DNA of 64,000 bases from assembly GCA_964034945.1 (NCBI GenBank), contig OZ035961.1:42560184-42624183 (forward strand), in the 5' to 3' direction. Position numbers and translations under genes: made by a program. The notes beneath the pieces are model-generated. The model did no database searches and was not told where the DNA came from. It worked only from the letters and a program-made list of their open reading frames with translations. The DNA is from Chrysopilus asiliformis. Taxonomy: Eukaryota; Arthropoda; Insecta; Diptera; Rhagionidae. Shown here piece by piece: positions 43,274 through 54,567 of the stretch. Every line of letters starts with the position of its first letter. The stretch's first letter is position 1.

Positions 43274-46200
43274 CTAGCCCAATATTGATTGGATGGCAAG
43301 TAAACTGATTCTATCGTCTAACGATTCGGGAAGCTCGATTTCTATCACTTCGCCGTTGTCCAATTTAATTGTCTGTTTCATTTGAATGGAGTTATCGATG
43401 ACTTCTTTTGGAGGGCTAAGATCGAGCACAGGAACTTGTGCTGAATTTTTATCCTTTGTTGGGGCTATGATGTCCAAAAGTCGTGGAGTATCGAAATTCG
43501 ATCGGGTTTCGAAGTCCTGTGTCTCCTTCTTTGGTGTGTAATGCCACAATTGATATCGTGATGATTGTTTATCCTGATATCCATAGCTGAAATAAATAAA
43601 AACATTTATTAATAACTGATTTTCTCAGAAATCGTTTAAATACATTTTTTATAAATTTTCAATGGAACTGTGGTTTTTTTTTCGATAAATATTAGTAAAT
43701 AAGTTGAATTTGTTTTTTTTTGATTTTCGACGACTTCGAGCGAATTAATATATTTGTTTTTCACACCCAGCGACTTTAATTAAAATTTCCATTACACAAC
43801 AATTATTGTTGATAATAAGCTGTCGTTATCAGTCAATAAAAAAATCCACATCAAAATCGAAGAATCGCATTTTAAAAATGTTAAAGCATGCAAAACTGAA
43901 TATACGTTTGAAAACTAACTTGATGCTGAGAAGGTTATATGTAAGAAGTGTTAATAGAAGATTTTGACCCTGAATCTTTAAAAAATGTTTCTTGATGTGA
44001 CGACACCGTTGTGATTCATCAAAACGTAGATCTCGCCGGCGTTTCGCAAAATTTATGAAAGTAAACGATGGTTTATGTTCGACATAAAAGTGATATAAAT
44101 CGCTCTACAAACCATGTGTTAAGTAATTTTTAATGGCCTTGATAGTTTGGTCTTTTTTTTATCTTGTTTCAATATTTCAGTATTTTATTTTGTGTAAATA
44201 CTTTCAATACAACGGAATTGTTAATTTATAACATAAATAGACGAGGAAAGGTGATGTGAGAAACAATTCGAAAATTATGTTGATAAAGTTTAGACTTCCG
44301 CAATATATGTTATTTAAGAATTATCGTTCTTATTGGCCATTGAATTGTTTGATTTGATATGGTCACAAATTTTGCTTAAAATTAAATATTATGACGCTAT
44401 AAATTTTGTTTTAGTTTTTCAAGTCTAAAATATTATATTTCCGTTTTTTTTTTTTAAATATACGGGCTGCTGCTTGTCACAACAATAAATTTAACGTCTA
44501 TCCCGAAAACGAGAAATTAACGACACCTGACTAGAATTGAAGCAAGTTGTTTAAAAATTAGAATTTTTCACTTCGTATTTGGAAAGGCTGTAATAACAAA
44601 CAATCATAAATTAAAGATTATGGTCATGTTTATTAGTTCCTATAACTGGTCTAAATTCAAATCGGGTTTCGGTTTGCATAATTAAAATAAGAAAAAAAAA
44701 ATACCTGATGTGAACAGCGCATGACTTTTTTATACAAAATCTATGTTTCTGGACAATTTACGCTGTAACCCGACGCATAAAATATTAGTTATTATAAAAA
44801 TATGAATTTCTATTTTACGCTAAAGGATATCTATTTACGGTAAAAAAAAAATGTAGAGAACTTTAATATCTTGAATTTTTTTTTAAATATTTTTGTCAAA
44901 AAACCGTTAGTTTGCAAGTGATTCTCAAAAATCTTTTTTTTAACTTTTAATGAAAATATCTCAATAACGGTAAAATATAGCAGGTAACAGTGAGAGACAA
45001 AATTGTGGCAAACATTATTCTCTTCAATTCATTTCTTGCATTTAATCATTAAAAACCCGATTATTTTTCGAGATATTTAATCGCGAAAAACTGATTTTTT
45101 TGGTAATCGATAACGGTTTGCAATAAGCAGTTCTAGTGCAAGACTAAAAAGAAGAAAAAAGTAGGAAATGTTATATATGAGAAGACTAAAAAAACGCGTA
45201 AGTTCGGAGTAAATAGCTAAAAACGAATTTGCGATTTTTAAAAAGACGCCATTTTGGTTATTTGAAAAAGACGCCATTTTGACGGAAACGGAAAGATATT
45301 TTTGTAATAATGCTCCAATTGACTCAGGAGTAGGGATGTCAAAAAAGAACCGGTTAAACCGGTTACCCGGTGTTTTTGCTTCGGTTAACCGGTTTTTTTT
45401 CGGTGTTTTTTTGCACGGTTACACCCGGTGTTTTTTTTTAAAGCCAACAACCGTTCAAAAAAACCGATCATTTTTTTGTACGGAAAAATAGTTTTAAACT
45501 AATTTTCGTGCAACTGATTTGTTAGAAACACTTCTTTTTAGGCACTCTAAACCAAAAACATGTGTCTTTTATGGCCTCTTAATGGATTATATGGCACTTC
45601 ACGTCTTTTTTTTGTATTATAGTGTATTTTTTGCGTCTAAGACCTAACCTACCCAAATTCAACAACACGGGTTTTCCGTGTGTTAATAACCGGTTTTTTG
45701 GACCCGGTTAAACCGGCCCGGTTTAAACCGAAGTCTTAAAAACCGGTTTAACCGAAAACCAGTTTTTTTCAAAATTTTTACATCCCTACTCAGGAGTGCT
45801 ACGTATAAGAAAGTAAAAATATAACACTTTCCCTCTATAGATATATCTGATGTAAACAGCACATGACATCCTTATACAAAATAATACGTTTTGTGCACAA
45901 TTTCGACTAAAACTTGACGAATAAAAATATTAGTTCATATAAGAAGATGCATTTTTATACAAAATCTGAAATATCTCAATAACGGTAAAAGATATCGATT
46001 TACTGCAAAAGACAAAATTGTAGATAATTTTGATATTTTCAATTGTAATATCTTCAATTTAACTTTTTTTTCGAAAAACTTTTAGTTTTCAAGCAATTCC
46101 CAGAAATATATTATTTGGTACCGGTTTGAGATATCGAGTTCTAGCATAAGACAAAAGTGTAGGAAATTTCATTGCCTTCAACTGTGGCCATACATAGTCC

Positions 46201-49200
46201 TACCAATTTTTTTTGAATAGAAAGAGGACATTTTATTTCCAAAAATCGATAAAAAAGTATATTTGCGCCAAACAAAAAATAGGGTAATAAAATGTATTGA
46301 AAAAGAGAATCAAATCATTTTATTAATTTTCATTGTCAGAAATCACAATAAGGCTTTCCTCCATTACCATGACTTCTGTAACTGCAGAAAACTAGAGCAA
46401 GATAGACTTATGTAGATCTAAAAAGGAATGACTGAATACAAGTTAAACGCTATCCCTTCCAGTTTTACAATTTTATAGCAATCATATCAAACCTTATGCT
46501 ATGAATATAATGTTCAAATTGGCATGGTAACAAAGCTTTTGACTATGCATGCGAAGGAGAAAAATGACATCACGCTATAATAACAGTTTGAATGTGTCCG
46601 TGCTTACTATTCACTTACAGGGACAATGCGTGATTGTAGTAGAAATCGCCAAAAAATCGCCATAAAAAACAGGGGAAATTATTCTTGCAGTTGCCGACAA
46701 ATTTTTGCAGTTGATTCTTATCTCCCTTTCTCGTCAACGTATCTTCACATAAATGTGTCTCTATTTTTTTGCAGTTGCCGAAGTCATGGTAATGGAGGGC
46801 GGCCTTTAACCGACGTTCCGCCTGATGCTTAAAACCATACTTGCCCTGGCTCGCGATTTATCGCAGTAACCCCAGCTGCGTTTTAAAATTATAGAAATCC
46901 ATGCTAGTATATTCCAAAGTGATTTTCACAGTCGAAATTGATTTCAACGTCGAAACCTGGAGAGCAGAGCGCTCTCCACTTTCCTTGGTATTCAAACCAC
47001 ACGTTCAGCCGGAGCTGAAGATCCAGCTCCGGCTGAGCCCAAAAAAATACCAAATAAACGAGTAAAATCAAAAAGTCAGCCGTTCAAAAAAAGGAGTATC
47101 CTTTATAACAAAGTATAATTGGTAGGACTAGTCAAGTCATACATAAGACTAGTCGCAAAAAACGCGGCGCCATTTGGCTAGTCGCCATTTTGGTTATTTT
47201 TGGTTAACGGATTTTCATCAAAAGTTGATAGGATCGTCCCATCCATCTCTGAAAAATTTCATGTCTCTAGCTCCGGTAGGTTTAGATAAATCTTGCACAC
47301 GGTCTGACAAACTGACAGATTGCCCGACTGACAAACAGAAAGATAATTTTTGTAATAATGCTACAATCGGCTCAGGGGTGTCCGGGAAATGTTTTTTAGG
47401 CAAATTTTTCATGAATAAAAGACTTTTTCATACTTCGTATGGGAAAGTACAAAGTTGTCGTTGTTTAGAGTAGCCAAATGATCAGTGACTCTCAAACATT
47501 CTCCCCCAAAAATTTTTTTTCACCTAAAAAGTGTTTTATTATATGGCGATTTCTTCAACGGTTCACATTACTCTCTAAATATGGAAATTAGCCGCTAGAA
47601 AAAATACATATCTCTTAATTTTCGACCTTCTATAGGATAACTAATATCATGTCAGACGTTAAAAATTCTTTCAAAATATCAAGAAAATTTAGCCAAATAA
47701 ATAAATTAATAAGAAGCAAAAAAGTATAGTTAAAGTTTCAAAACTTGCAAAAGTAAAGCCACGTTCAGACGATATGATTACTGTTCATATTTTTGAGCAA
47801 AAAAGTGTCCCAAACGTGTTCATATCGTCTGAACACCATATTTTTGTGTTTATACGCATGAACACAAGTCATATGAATACATTTGAACATACCATGAGCA
47901 AACGTATGAACACGATCTGTTCATACCGTGTGAACACTATTTAAATTAGTCATCGTGAAATATTCTCAATATTTACTTTTCACGAGTTATTTAAATTGAT
48001 TTGATTATTGTTCATCATACAAACTATACTAGCAATTAGAATGTTCAGAACATATTTCACCCTTGAGTGGATAAAGCTGTGTTTTATTTTTTAAAATTCA
48101 TTTGGTACTGAATTGCTTCCTATTGGATTAAAATTTCTCTATTGACCGGTGTTGGATGTAAGCAACAATGATTTTTCGAAAATTCTGAAGGATAAACAAA
48201 AAAAATAATAATTCTAACAAAATTTGGTTTTAAGAAGTTAGGTTTTATTCTTAAAACTGAAATTAACTTAAAGTTCACAATTCAAACGTTATGAATATCT
48301 TTTGAAACTTTGTTTTTTTTAACGAATTTTTGATTATGCGTTCGCCATGTAAATTACACGCAATTTCTCCCAAATGCAAGGGATAACGGACCTCGCATTT
48401 CTTTCGTCACGACACTGTGACTCGAGAAGTTTATCAGCAACTTCAATTTTTTTCTCTTATGTACACTGTGAGTTGTAAACTCACCTAAAAAAACATTGAT
48501 CTTACACTAGAAATAGGGTAATTTTAAACCTTGCGTAAAATTTCGACCAATATTCATATTTTTACTCTCATTTTGATGTAAAAACATAACAAAAGCTATA
48601 ATTGCCAATCTGGCAATTATTGAAAACCCGTATGGTGATTTAAGTGAACAGCGAACAGTTGTATCAAAATTCCACTTTGAAGTCAAACTTTCCAATAAGA
48701 TTTTTTAAAATTTATTCCAATCGGATTTTGATGTATGGGAGTTTTATGTAGAATCATATCCTAAATAACTTTTGTTCTTGAACTTTTTTGATAAGATGCA
48801 CCGTTTTTGAGATATTCACAAAAACCGTTTTCGTTCGTATGGGGGGTACCCCTCCTAATGGTCCATTTTTGCCCATTAACGAACTTAGCCTCGCATTTTA
48901 CGAAAAACGAATCTGCGCAAAATTTCAAGTCTCTAGCTCAATCCGTGCGCCCGCAATTCGCGCCACAGACAGACGGACAGACGGACAGACAGACAGACGG
49001 GCAGACAGACGGACGGTCATGCAGAAATTAATTATTTTTATCATTCTGAACACACTGGTGTAATTCATTTTTATGTGTGATGACGGGATCTTGGCGTTAC
49101 AAACGGTAAGGCAAAGTTAATATACCCTTTGGTTTCACCATACGGGTATAAACACGCTCACAGGGTATTTTTGCATTATTGAACGGACAATTTCATTATT

Positions 49201-50671
49201 TCACAATGCAGTTGACGGCATTAGCGTGTTTGATGAGTCATTTGATCGCCATTCCAGAAATGGTTCAATGGTTAAACAAAAAATAATTTATTCGCTCTGG
49301 GTTGATGGAGCTATGTTGCCTTAACATTATAATTCGCACAAGGTTTGTGGCATCGGAGTATAAATACTCGAATCGAGTTTTACTCCACCAAAATCCTGTA
49401 AGCCTGCGTGGAAACTGGTAAAGCAGGCTCTGATGACGGTGACCCAGCTTCCATACCAGAAACAGGCTCCTGATGGGTTTTCGGGGCAGACATGCCTGAC
49501 CTGTTGGGGGGAAATTTGGATGTGAAAACATCCGCAAAAATAATATAATAATTTTGTTGTATTATTTTTGTTTTTGCAGACCGTATAAGCTGAGAAATTC
49601 TAATACCATTTTCGGTGTAATTTTAAACAAAAAATGTCGTAAAATTACACCTTAAGACGCGGTTTTGCTACCAAATAGGAGGAAAATTACAACAAAAATG
49701 TGGTAATTTTAAACACCAATGGTAGTTATTACACTATTTTGGGCTTAATTTTAAACAAAAAATGTTGTAAAATTACACCAGTATTGTACTTTTACTTCTT
49801 ATTTAGTTTAAAGTTCCCCCGTAAAAGTGGCTTTTGTACGCCACAAAATGAGTAAAAAAGCATAGATTTTAAGATATTACGACTCGGTTTAATTTTACTA
49901 CCATTATAGTAGGAAAATTGTTTCCTACTATTTTAGTGGTAAAATTACAATAAAATTTTCTAGAGTGTATGTAACATCGTTTTTGTAGCAAGTGTAACAA
50001 CGGATTCGAAAGGGTTAGTAAATTATTAAAACCTATTTTTGTTTGACTAATTTATTTATATTTGGGCTTAAAATTATACATTACGAAAGATTTTTTACTT
50101 AGTAAACATTTAATAACAGCAAAAACAAATGTTGTGTCAAAGGCTTTAATTGGAAAAGAAAAAAATCGCGATTTTATCGGACAAGTAGTGTTATGTTAAT
50201 TTGAATAAAAAGTATTATTTTTATGAAGTTAATATTGATGACTTACAAAACTGCATACCCATCTGATAGTTTCGTTAGATCACTATTATCCTTTGGTAGC
50301 GTTGGTTTCTCTGTTGGTGCTGAATTAACAACCACAAAAATTGTAAAAATCTGGAAAATTTCCAAAATCAAAAAATTAGAACAAGAAACACACAGCTTTT
50401 CACATTTTGAATTTTAATGGCTTCCCAGATGGGTTTAACAAAAAAAAACTTTAATGCACAAAAACTAAGCACGAATTTGAAGCCAATTTTTTTTATTGAT
50501 AAATTATTCTTAATTCACTTAATTCATGTAAATATATTCGGTGATTAAAAATTGGCATAGGTCGAACACTTTTTAATTAATAGGCTTTCTTTTTTTACGT
50601 GCTTTTTTGGTTCAAATTAAAAACTAGTTTTGATAAAAAACTATGAGGCTTACCGTAAGTAATGAATACAT
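43274..50671 (-). CDS. Small secreted protein, cluster member 2 (three exons, 144 aa)
   Basis: Coding exons on the minus strand are 50654-50671 (18 nt), 50247-50350 (104 nt) and 43274-43586 (313 nt), with donors GTAAGC and GTAAGT and acceptors TTTCCAG and TATTTCAG. Phases are 0 then 2. The joined start MYSLLTIFTIFVVVNS is a signal peptide, followed by APTEKPTLPKDNSDLTKLSD. The last exon opens with YGYQDKQSSRYQLWHY, which aligns with YNDGEAIRHEMWRY of member 3. It ends with an acidic NGEVIEIELPESLDDRISLL segment. No long low-complexity tail is present, unlike the other two. The 6.7-kb second intron is full of transposons. Function unknown. Confidence 0.7.
44690..46196 (-). repeat. Family B repeat cluster in intron 2 of member 2, left part
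   Basis: Reverse-orientation family B copies with CATGACTTTTTTATACAAAA at 44720 and a similar block at 45864. A hAT element interrupts one copy at 45331. The host sequence is continuous across the duplicated CTCAGGAG. Confidence 0.7.
45331..45788. mobile_element. Non-autonomous hAT, 458 bp, with ACCGGTTAAACCGGTT motifs
   Basis: Ends TAGGGATGT and ACATCCCTA are inverted, and the exact duplication CTCAGGAG flanks it (45323-45330 and 45789-45796). Both subterminal regions carry many AACCGGTT repeats. A related fragment occurs at 53907-53945. Confidence 0.9.
46197..47137. mobile_element. Possible DNA element, 941 bp, flanked by CATACATA
   Basis: GTCCTACCAATT at the left is matched by AATTGGTAGGAC near the right, and the octamer CATACATA occurs at 46189-46196 and 47138-47145. 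The right side has nine additional bases (TAGTCAAGT) before the octamer, so the true terminus is uncertain. A TTTTGCAGTTGCCGA-like direct repeat (about 46688 and 46768) is internal. Confidence 0.6.
47146..47465 (-). repeat. Family B repeat cluster, right part
   Basis: Contains CATTTTGGTTATTTTTGGTT, the reverse of the family's CTGTCTG tract, the GTGTCCGGGAAATGTTTTTT block and CTTCGTATGGGAAAGTA. It matches 9946-10700 in reverse. Confidence 0.7.
47757..47941. mobile_element. TAA-flanked MITE, 185 bp
   Basis: AGCCACGTTCAGACGATATG and AATAGTGTTCACACGGTATG (read inward) match at 14 of 21 positions with the following base. TAA flanks both sides (47754-47756 and 47942-47944). GTTCATAC/CATATGAAC motifs fill the interior. 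Confidence 0.6.
48590..49151 (+). repeat. Family A repeat, copy e
   Basis: ATAACAAAAGCTATAATTGC to CCATACGGGTATAAA, with GGTACCCCTCC and a GACGGACAGACGG tract at 48965-49018. Confidence 0.9.
49590..49975. repeat. Repeat of GGTGTAATTTTAAAC / GTAAAATTACACC motifs
   Basis: GTAATTTTAAACAAAAAATG occurs twice (about 49617 and 49747), each followed by GTAAAATTACACC. It is related to 33540-34330. It is close to exon 2 of member 2 but shows no splice signal. Confidence 0.5.
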
Positions 50672-52423
50672 TTCCGATTAAATTTTAAAAAAAATATTCG
50701 TTAAGTAATCACTATATTTTGCTGGGTAAAAAAATTACATGAAAATAAACAGCAAAATGTAATTTCAATTTCTTTGCACTAATTTTGATAAAATATTGCC
50801 GGTGAGAAAATGAGCAATCGATTTTTATTCCGACATGGAAGAGGAGTTAACTAATAATGACATTGAGACAAAATTCTTGTGTTATCTTATAAAGACTGAA
50901 AAATATATCTAAGCTTCGGAAATGAAAGAAGTAGAAGAAGGAGTTTTTTTATATCTATAAGATAAACAACACAGATTATATACATATTCAATTCAACACA
51001 TATTATCGTCATGGATGTCGTCTACCTGACGTACATATACTTATTCTGGCTTCTTGACAAAATATAATAATAGTAAGAAAAAAGACGTGCAAAACCATAC
51101 CATGGCCTGTGAAATGTTGATATGTCGGTAGAACTGGTTTGTTGCTTTTATCGTGATGCCCAAATATTTTTTGCTATGGATACGGAATATTATATTTAAC
51201 TAAAGTGAAGGCGAGCAACATAAATGTAGTAAGTGAAGAAGATTGCTTTTGTATCTATTTTTATAATTGGTGTTGTGGTGTTGTGTTTTTTTTTAACTTG
51301 CACTATATTGTTTACACAAATAATTGAGATTTGTTGTAGTAACGACGTTGGCGACAGATTTAGATTGACCACGTCTTTTTTTATTTGAGAAATACCTGAA
51401 CATCAATGATGACGGTTAATTTTTCCAAAATATGACTTAATTCCATCAATCTGGTTGACAAATACGACATGTCAATCTACGTAAATAGGATCAATTTTTG
51501 TAAAAAAACCCACATTCTATTTTAGGTTTATCAATGAAGCCAGCATAATAGTATTCATTAATTTTGTTGTAAATTAGCACCTGCTATAGATTTCAGCACA
51601 ATAAATCCTGAGAAATTTGGGGAATTCATAAAATTATGAATAATATACAAAAAAGATAATATTTATCCAGCATTGTACGAGTCTCATCTGGGTTTTCATC
51701 TAATGTTAATTTAGTTTCTATTTTTATATTGAAATATTGAATTCTAGAAATTTTTTTTCAGATTTTGGTTATGATTTTATTGTAAACATTTCCATCGTTA
51801 CAATTATCGCTAAGTAAATTTTTAGATTTTTGAAAAACTTGAATTACATGTTGTGTAAATAATGGGGAATATTGGGGAAATTTCAATGACGTTCTAGGGG
51901 TAGTAATTAAATTGTAATTGCTTAAAAAGCAATTATTGCCTAAAAAGCAATTATTGCCTGAAATACCCCCGTAAAATTTTAAAATGAGGAACATTTTAAA
52001 ATGTCAGTTGGTGTCCTTCATCTAGAAAATGCTTGAATATTTTGCGTTATTTTTCAAAAAAATATATTTTAATTTGATTCTCGTTTAAAAAAATAACTTG
52101 ATGTGGTTTATAAACAGCTTTTGAGCTACGGCATGGGTTAAAAACATTTTGTAATTATTTTTTAAGGATTAACCGTAAAAAAACTATTATTATTATAGAC
52201 AACGTTTTTTCCAACACTAACCTTGACATTAAATGCCTTTTTTCGGTTTTTGGAAACCGAAAATTTAAAAACAAGGTAGAACATCATAGTGATAGCCGAA
52301 AAAATACGTGTTTTTGTGGGTTTTTCTGAAATCTCTCAAACATGCTGAAATATCGTTGATGGTACAATGTAACATAATGTGGATTGAACAATATTTAAGA
52401 TAGTCCCGGACATTTCCATACTA
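50672..52423. other. No gene seen upstream of member 2
   Basis: AT-rich. The promoter of the gene ending at 50671 should lie here but no box is convincing. A CTTAAAAAGCAATTATTGCC duplication is present at about 51920-51960. Confidence 0.4.
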
Positions 52424-52657
52424 CACCCATACCTCGATATACGGCCCCTCGTTTTACGGCCTTCCGCTTTTTGAATTGCGTCTCAGTTTTGAATTACGTT
52501 GCACATTGATTCGATAAACGGTCAAAAGTCGGACAATATTACATTGAAATGCACTGCGATCAATAAATGCAATACTTTCCTAAAATAATGTTCCGGTGTT
52601 TCGATATACGGCCTAAATTTTTGGACCCAATCTCTGCCGTATATCGAGGTATGGGTG
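52424..52657. mobile_element. pogo/Tigger-type MITE, 234 bp
   Basis: CACCCATACCTCGATATACG is perfectly inverted at both ends, flanked by TA (52422-52423 and 52658-52659). The CATACCTCG core and TA target are typical of the pogo/Tigger group. Confidence 0.85.
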
Positions 52658-52953
52658 TATTTCCATATTAAATAGTTAAAACGTATACATAATCGAAAAA
52701 AAACGGAGTCGATCACGCACCGAAATGGAGTTTGAGGGAGTGCTTCACCTTTCGGAGAAAATCGAACCCTAGAGAGCTCACAACAGTTCCCTGTGGGTGT
52801 TAATTTTTCACATTTTTTCGGTGTTAAACTCACTTTTTAGAGGAGTTAAAAAAAAACAAATGAATTTCACTTCACAATTTTTTTTTCAACAATTTGAGAT
52901 GTTTTGATTTTTTCTTAATATTGACTGTTAAACACATTTCTAGCATGTCCTTA

Positions 52954-53164
52954 CACGGAGAGAAATCCAAATCGGAATATATGCGAGACAGTGGACTCTC
53001 CTGCAATGACCCCCTAAATATAGGGAATTATTCCTATAATTTTGGGAACATTTCCTATTTTTTTGGCATGAGTTCCCTTTTGCTTGGGAATTATTACCAA
53101 AAAATTTCCCTGTTTCGTATATTCCTACTTTTTGTAGGAATCTGTCTTATTATTTTTCTCCGTG
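52954..53164. mobile_element. TA-flanked MITE with CACGGAGAGAAA ends, copy 1
   Basis: CACGGAGAGAAATCC at the left and TTTTTCTCCGTG at the right, flanked by TA (52952-52953 and 53165-53166). It contains CCTATTTTTTTGGCATGA and AATTATTACCAAAAAATTTC blocks, shared with 58364-58563. Confidence 0.75.
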
Positions 53165-53376
53165 TACCGGTACTCGAACATGTGACCTCTCGCAATTTGT
53201 AAATCATTCGGCCTTCCCAATAGGCTATTGAAGCCAATTGGTAAGTTTCTTCTAAACGTAAACACGCTTTACAATGGAAATAACCAAAAAGGAGTTGAGT
53301 GAAATTTTGACTCCTTTTTGGAGTTAATTCAAAATTGAGGTAAAAACGGTGTTAAACTGAATATTTAGCTCCTTAA

Positions 53377-53583
53377 CCCTTAGAGGCACAGAAAAATAGC
53401 AAATATTTTCACCCTTCCGGCACTCGAAAAAAATTTTTTTTTTTTGATTTTTTTAGTGGTACCATTTTAAAGTATCATACGGCAATGAAAGACGGTTTAA
53501 TTGGTGGTACAATTTTGATACCACCGTGCAGTATTTGTTACAAAAAAGGTGGCACATCGCGTGTACCACCAAGCCTTTAAGGG
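53377..53583. mobile_element. piggyBac-type MITE, 207 bp
   Basis: TTAA flanks both ends (53373-53376 and 53584-53587). TIRs CCCTTAGAGGC and CCCTTAAAGGC (read inward). GGTGGTAC and GTACCACC motifs inside also pair. Confidence 0.75.
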
Positions 53584-53906
53584 TTAAAGGAGAAATATCA
53601 AGAAAAAAAACTCCGCTACAAGATTTGTGTGATGATGCAATGCCGTGAGACCATGCTCGCATAAAGCTTGAAGTAGTTAATTTTGTTAATGGGGCGTCCT
53701 TTTTGTGAAATGGCACCGTCAGAATAACGTTCCTATGTCGTAATCGCGATGTGGCAAACCACTGAAAAGTGTTCTTCGCTATGGGTATCATTGCGCATCT
53801 CATTGCACAACGGCGATGTGCCCGCGACTTTGCATGGTGACGGAATATGTGAATAAAGACGACACGGCCGCTTAAAATTATAAAATCATACGCATGTGAT
53901 GCAAAT

Positions 53907-53945
53907 ATGTCAAAAAAGAACCGGTAAACCGATTTGCTTCAAATT
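53907..53945. repeat. Fragment of the ACCGGTT hAT family
   Basis: ATGTCAAAAAAGAACCGGTA matches the left end of the element at 45331. Confidence 0.6.
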
Positions 53946-54567
53946 TTCAGTGTATGATCATGTTAGGGGTGCGCCCAAAAAAAATATTTGCCGCGGGTTT
54001 TTATTGTAAATAATTGTCGCAGCGGTTGGGGCCTTAGTATAGAGACAAGTAACTACTGACACACCCATATTTCAGGAAAGTTATGGATAAACTTAACCAT
54101 AATCAGCTCTAAAAAAGTCTTAAATAAACATTAAAGAAACGGTCTCAAAAGTATAAAATACCTCGTTTTTCATACTCCAGCCATTGATCGTATTGATTTT
54201 GAAGACATAGCACCGAAAGATACATGTGAACGTGATGGAGAGTTTAATTAGCAAGTCCTCTCCCCTACGAGATTTCGGAGAGTTTGATTTATGGGAGCCC
54301 CTCGTCTCCGGCATTTCAATTCGAAATCGAGAAGCTTGATATCGCGGCTAACAGGTGCTATGACTTTAAAAACAGTACGAGATGAATAAATGGAGTATAA
54401 AAAGCTGTTTTTTTTATTTTTAAAAATTATTTTAATTGTATTTTATTTCAAATAATAAGTTAAAATTACATGTCTAAATTATTCAATAAATAAATAAATA
54501 ATTTGTTGTTAATCATATTTAAATAAAATTAAGTCTTGAATCTTAGAGTCCTAACTGTCGGCTCAGT

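Noticed and set aside
50223..50417. Plus-strand ORF starting MKLILMTYKTAYPSD
   Set aside because: It overlaps exon 2 of member 2 on the other strand, which has both splice sites and the correct phase; the plus ORF lacks support.
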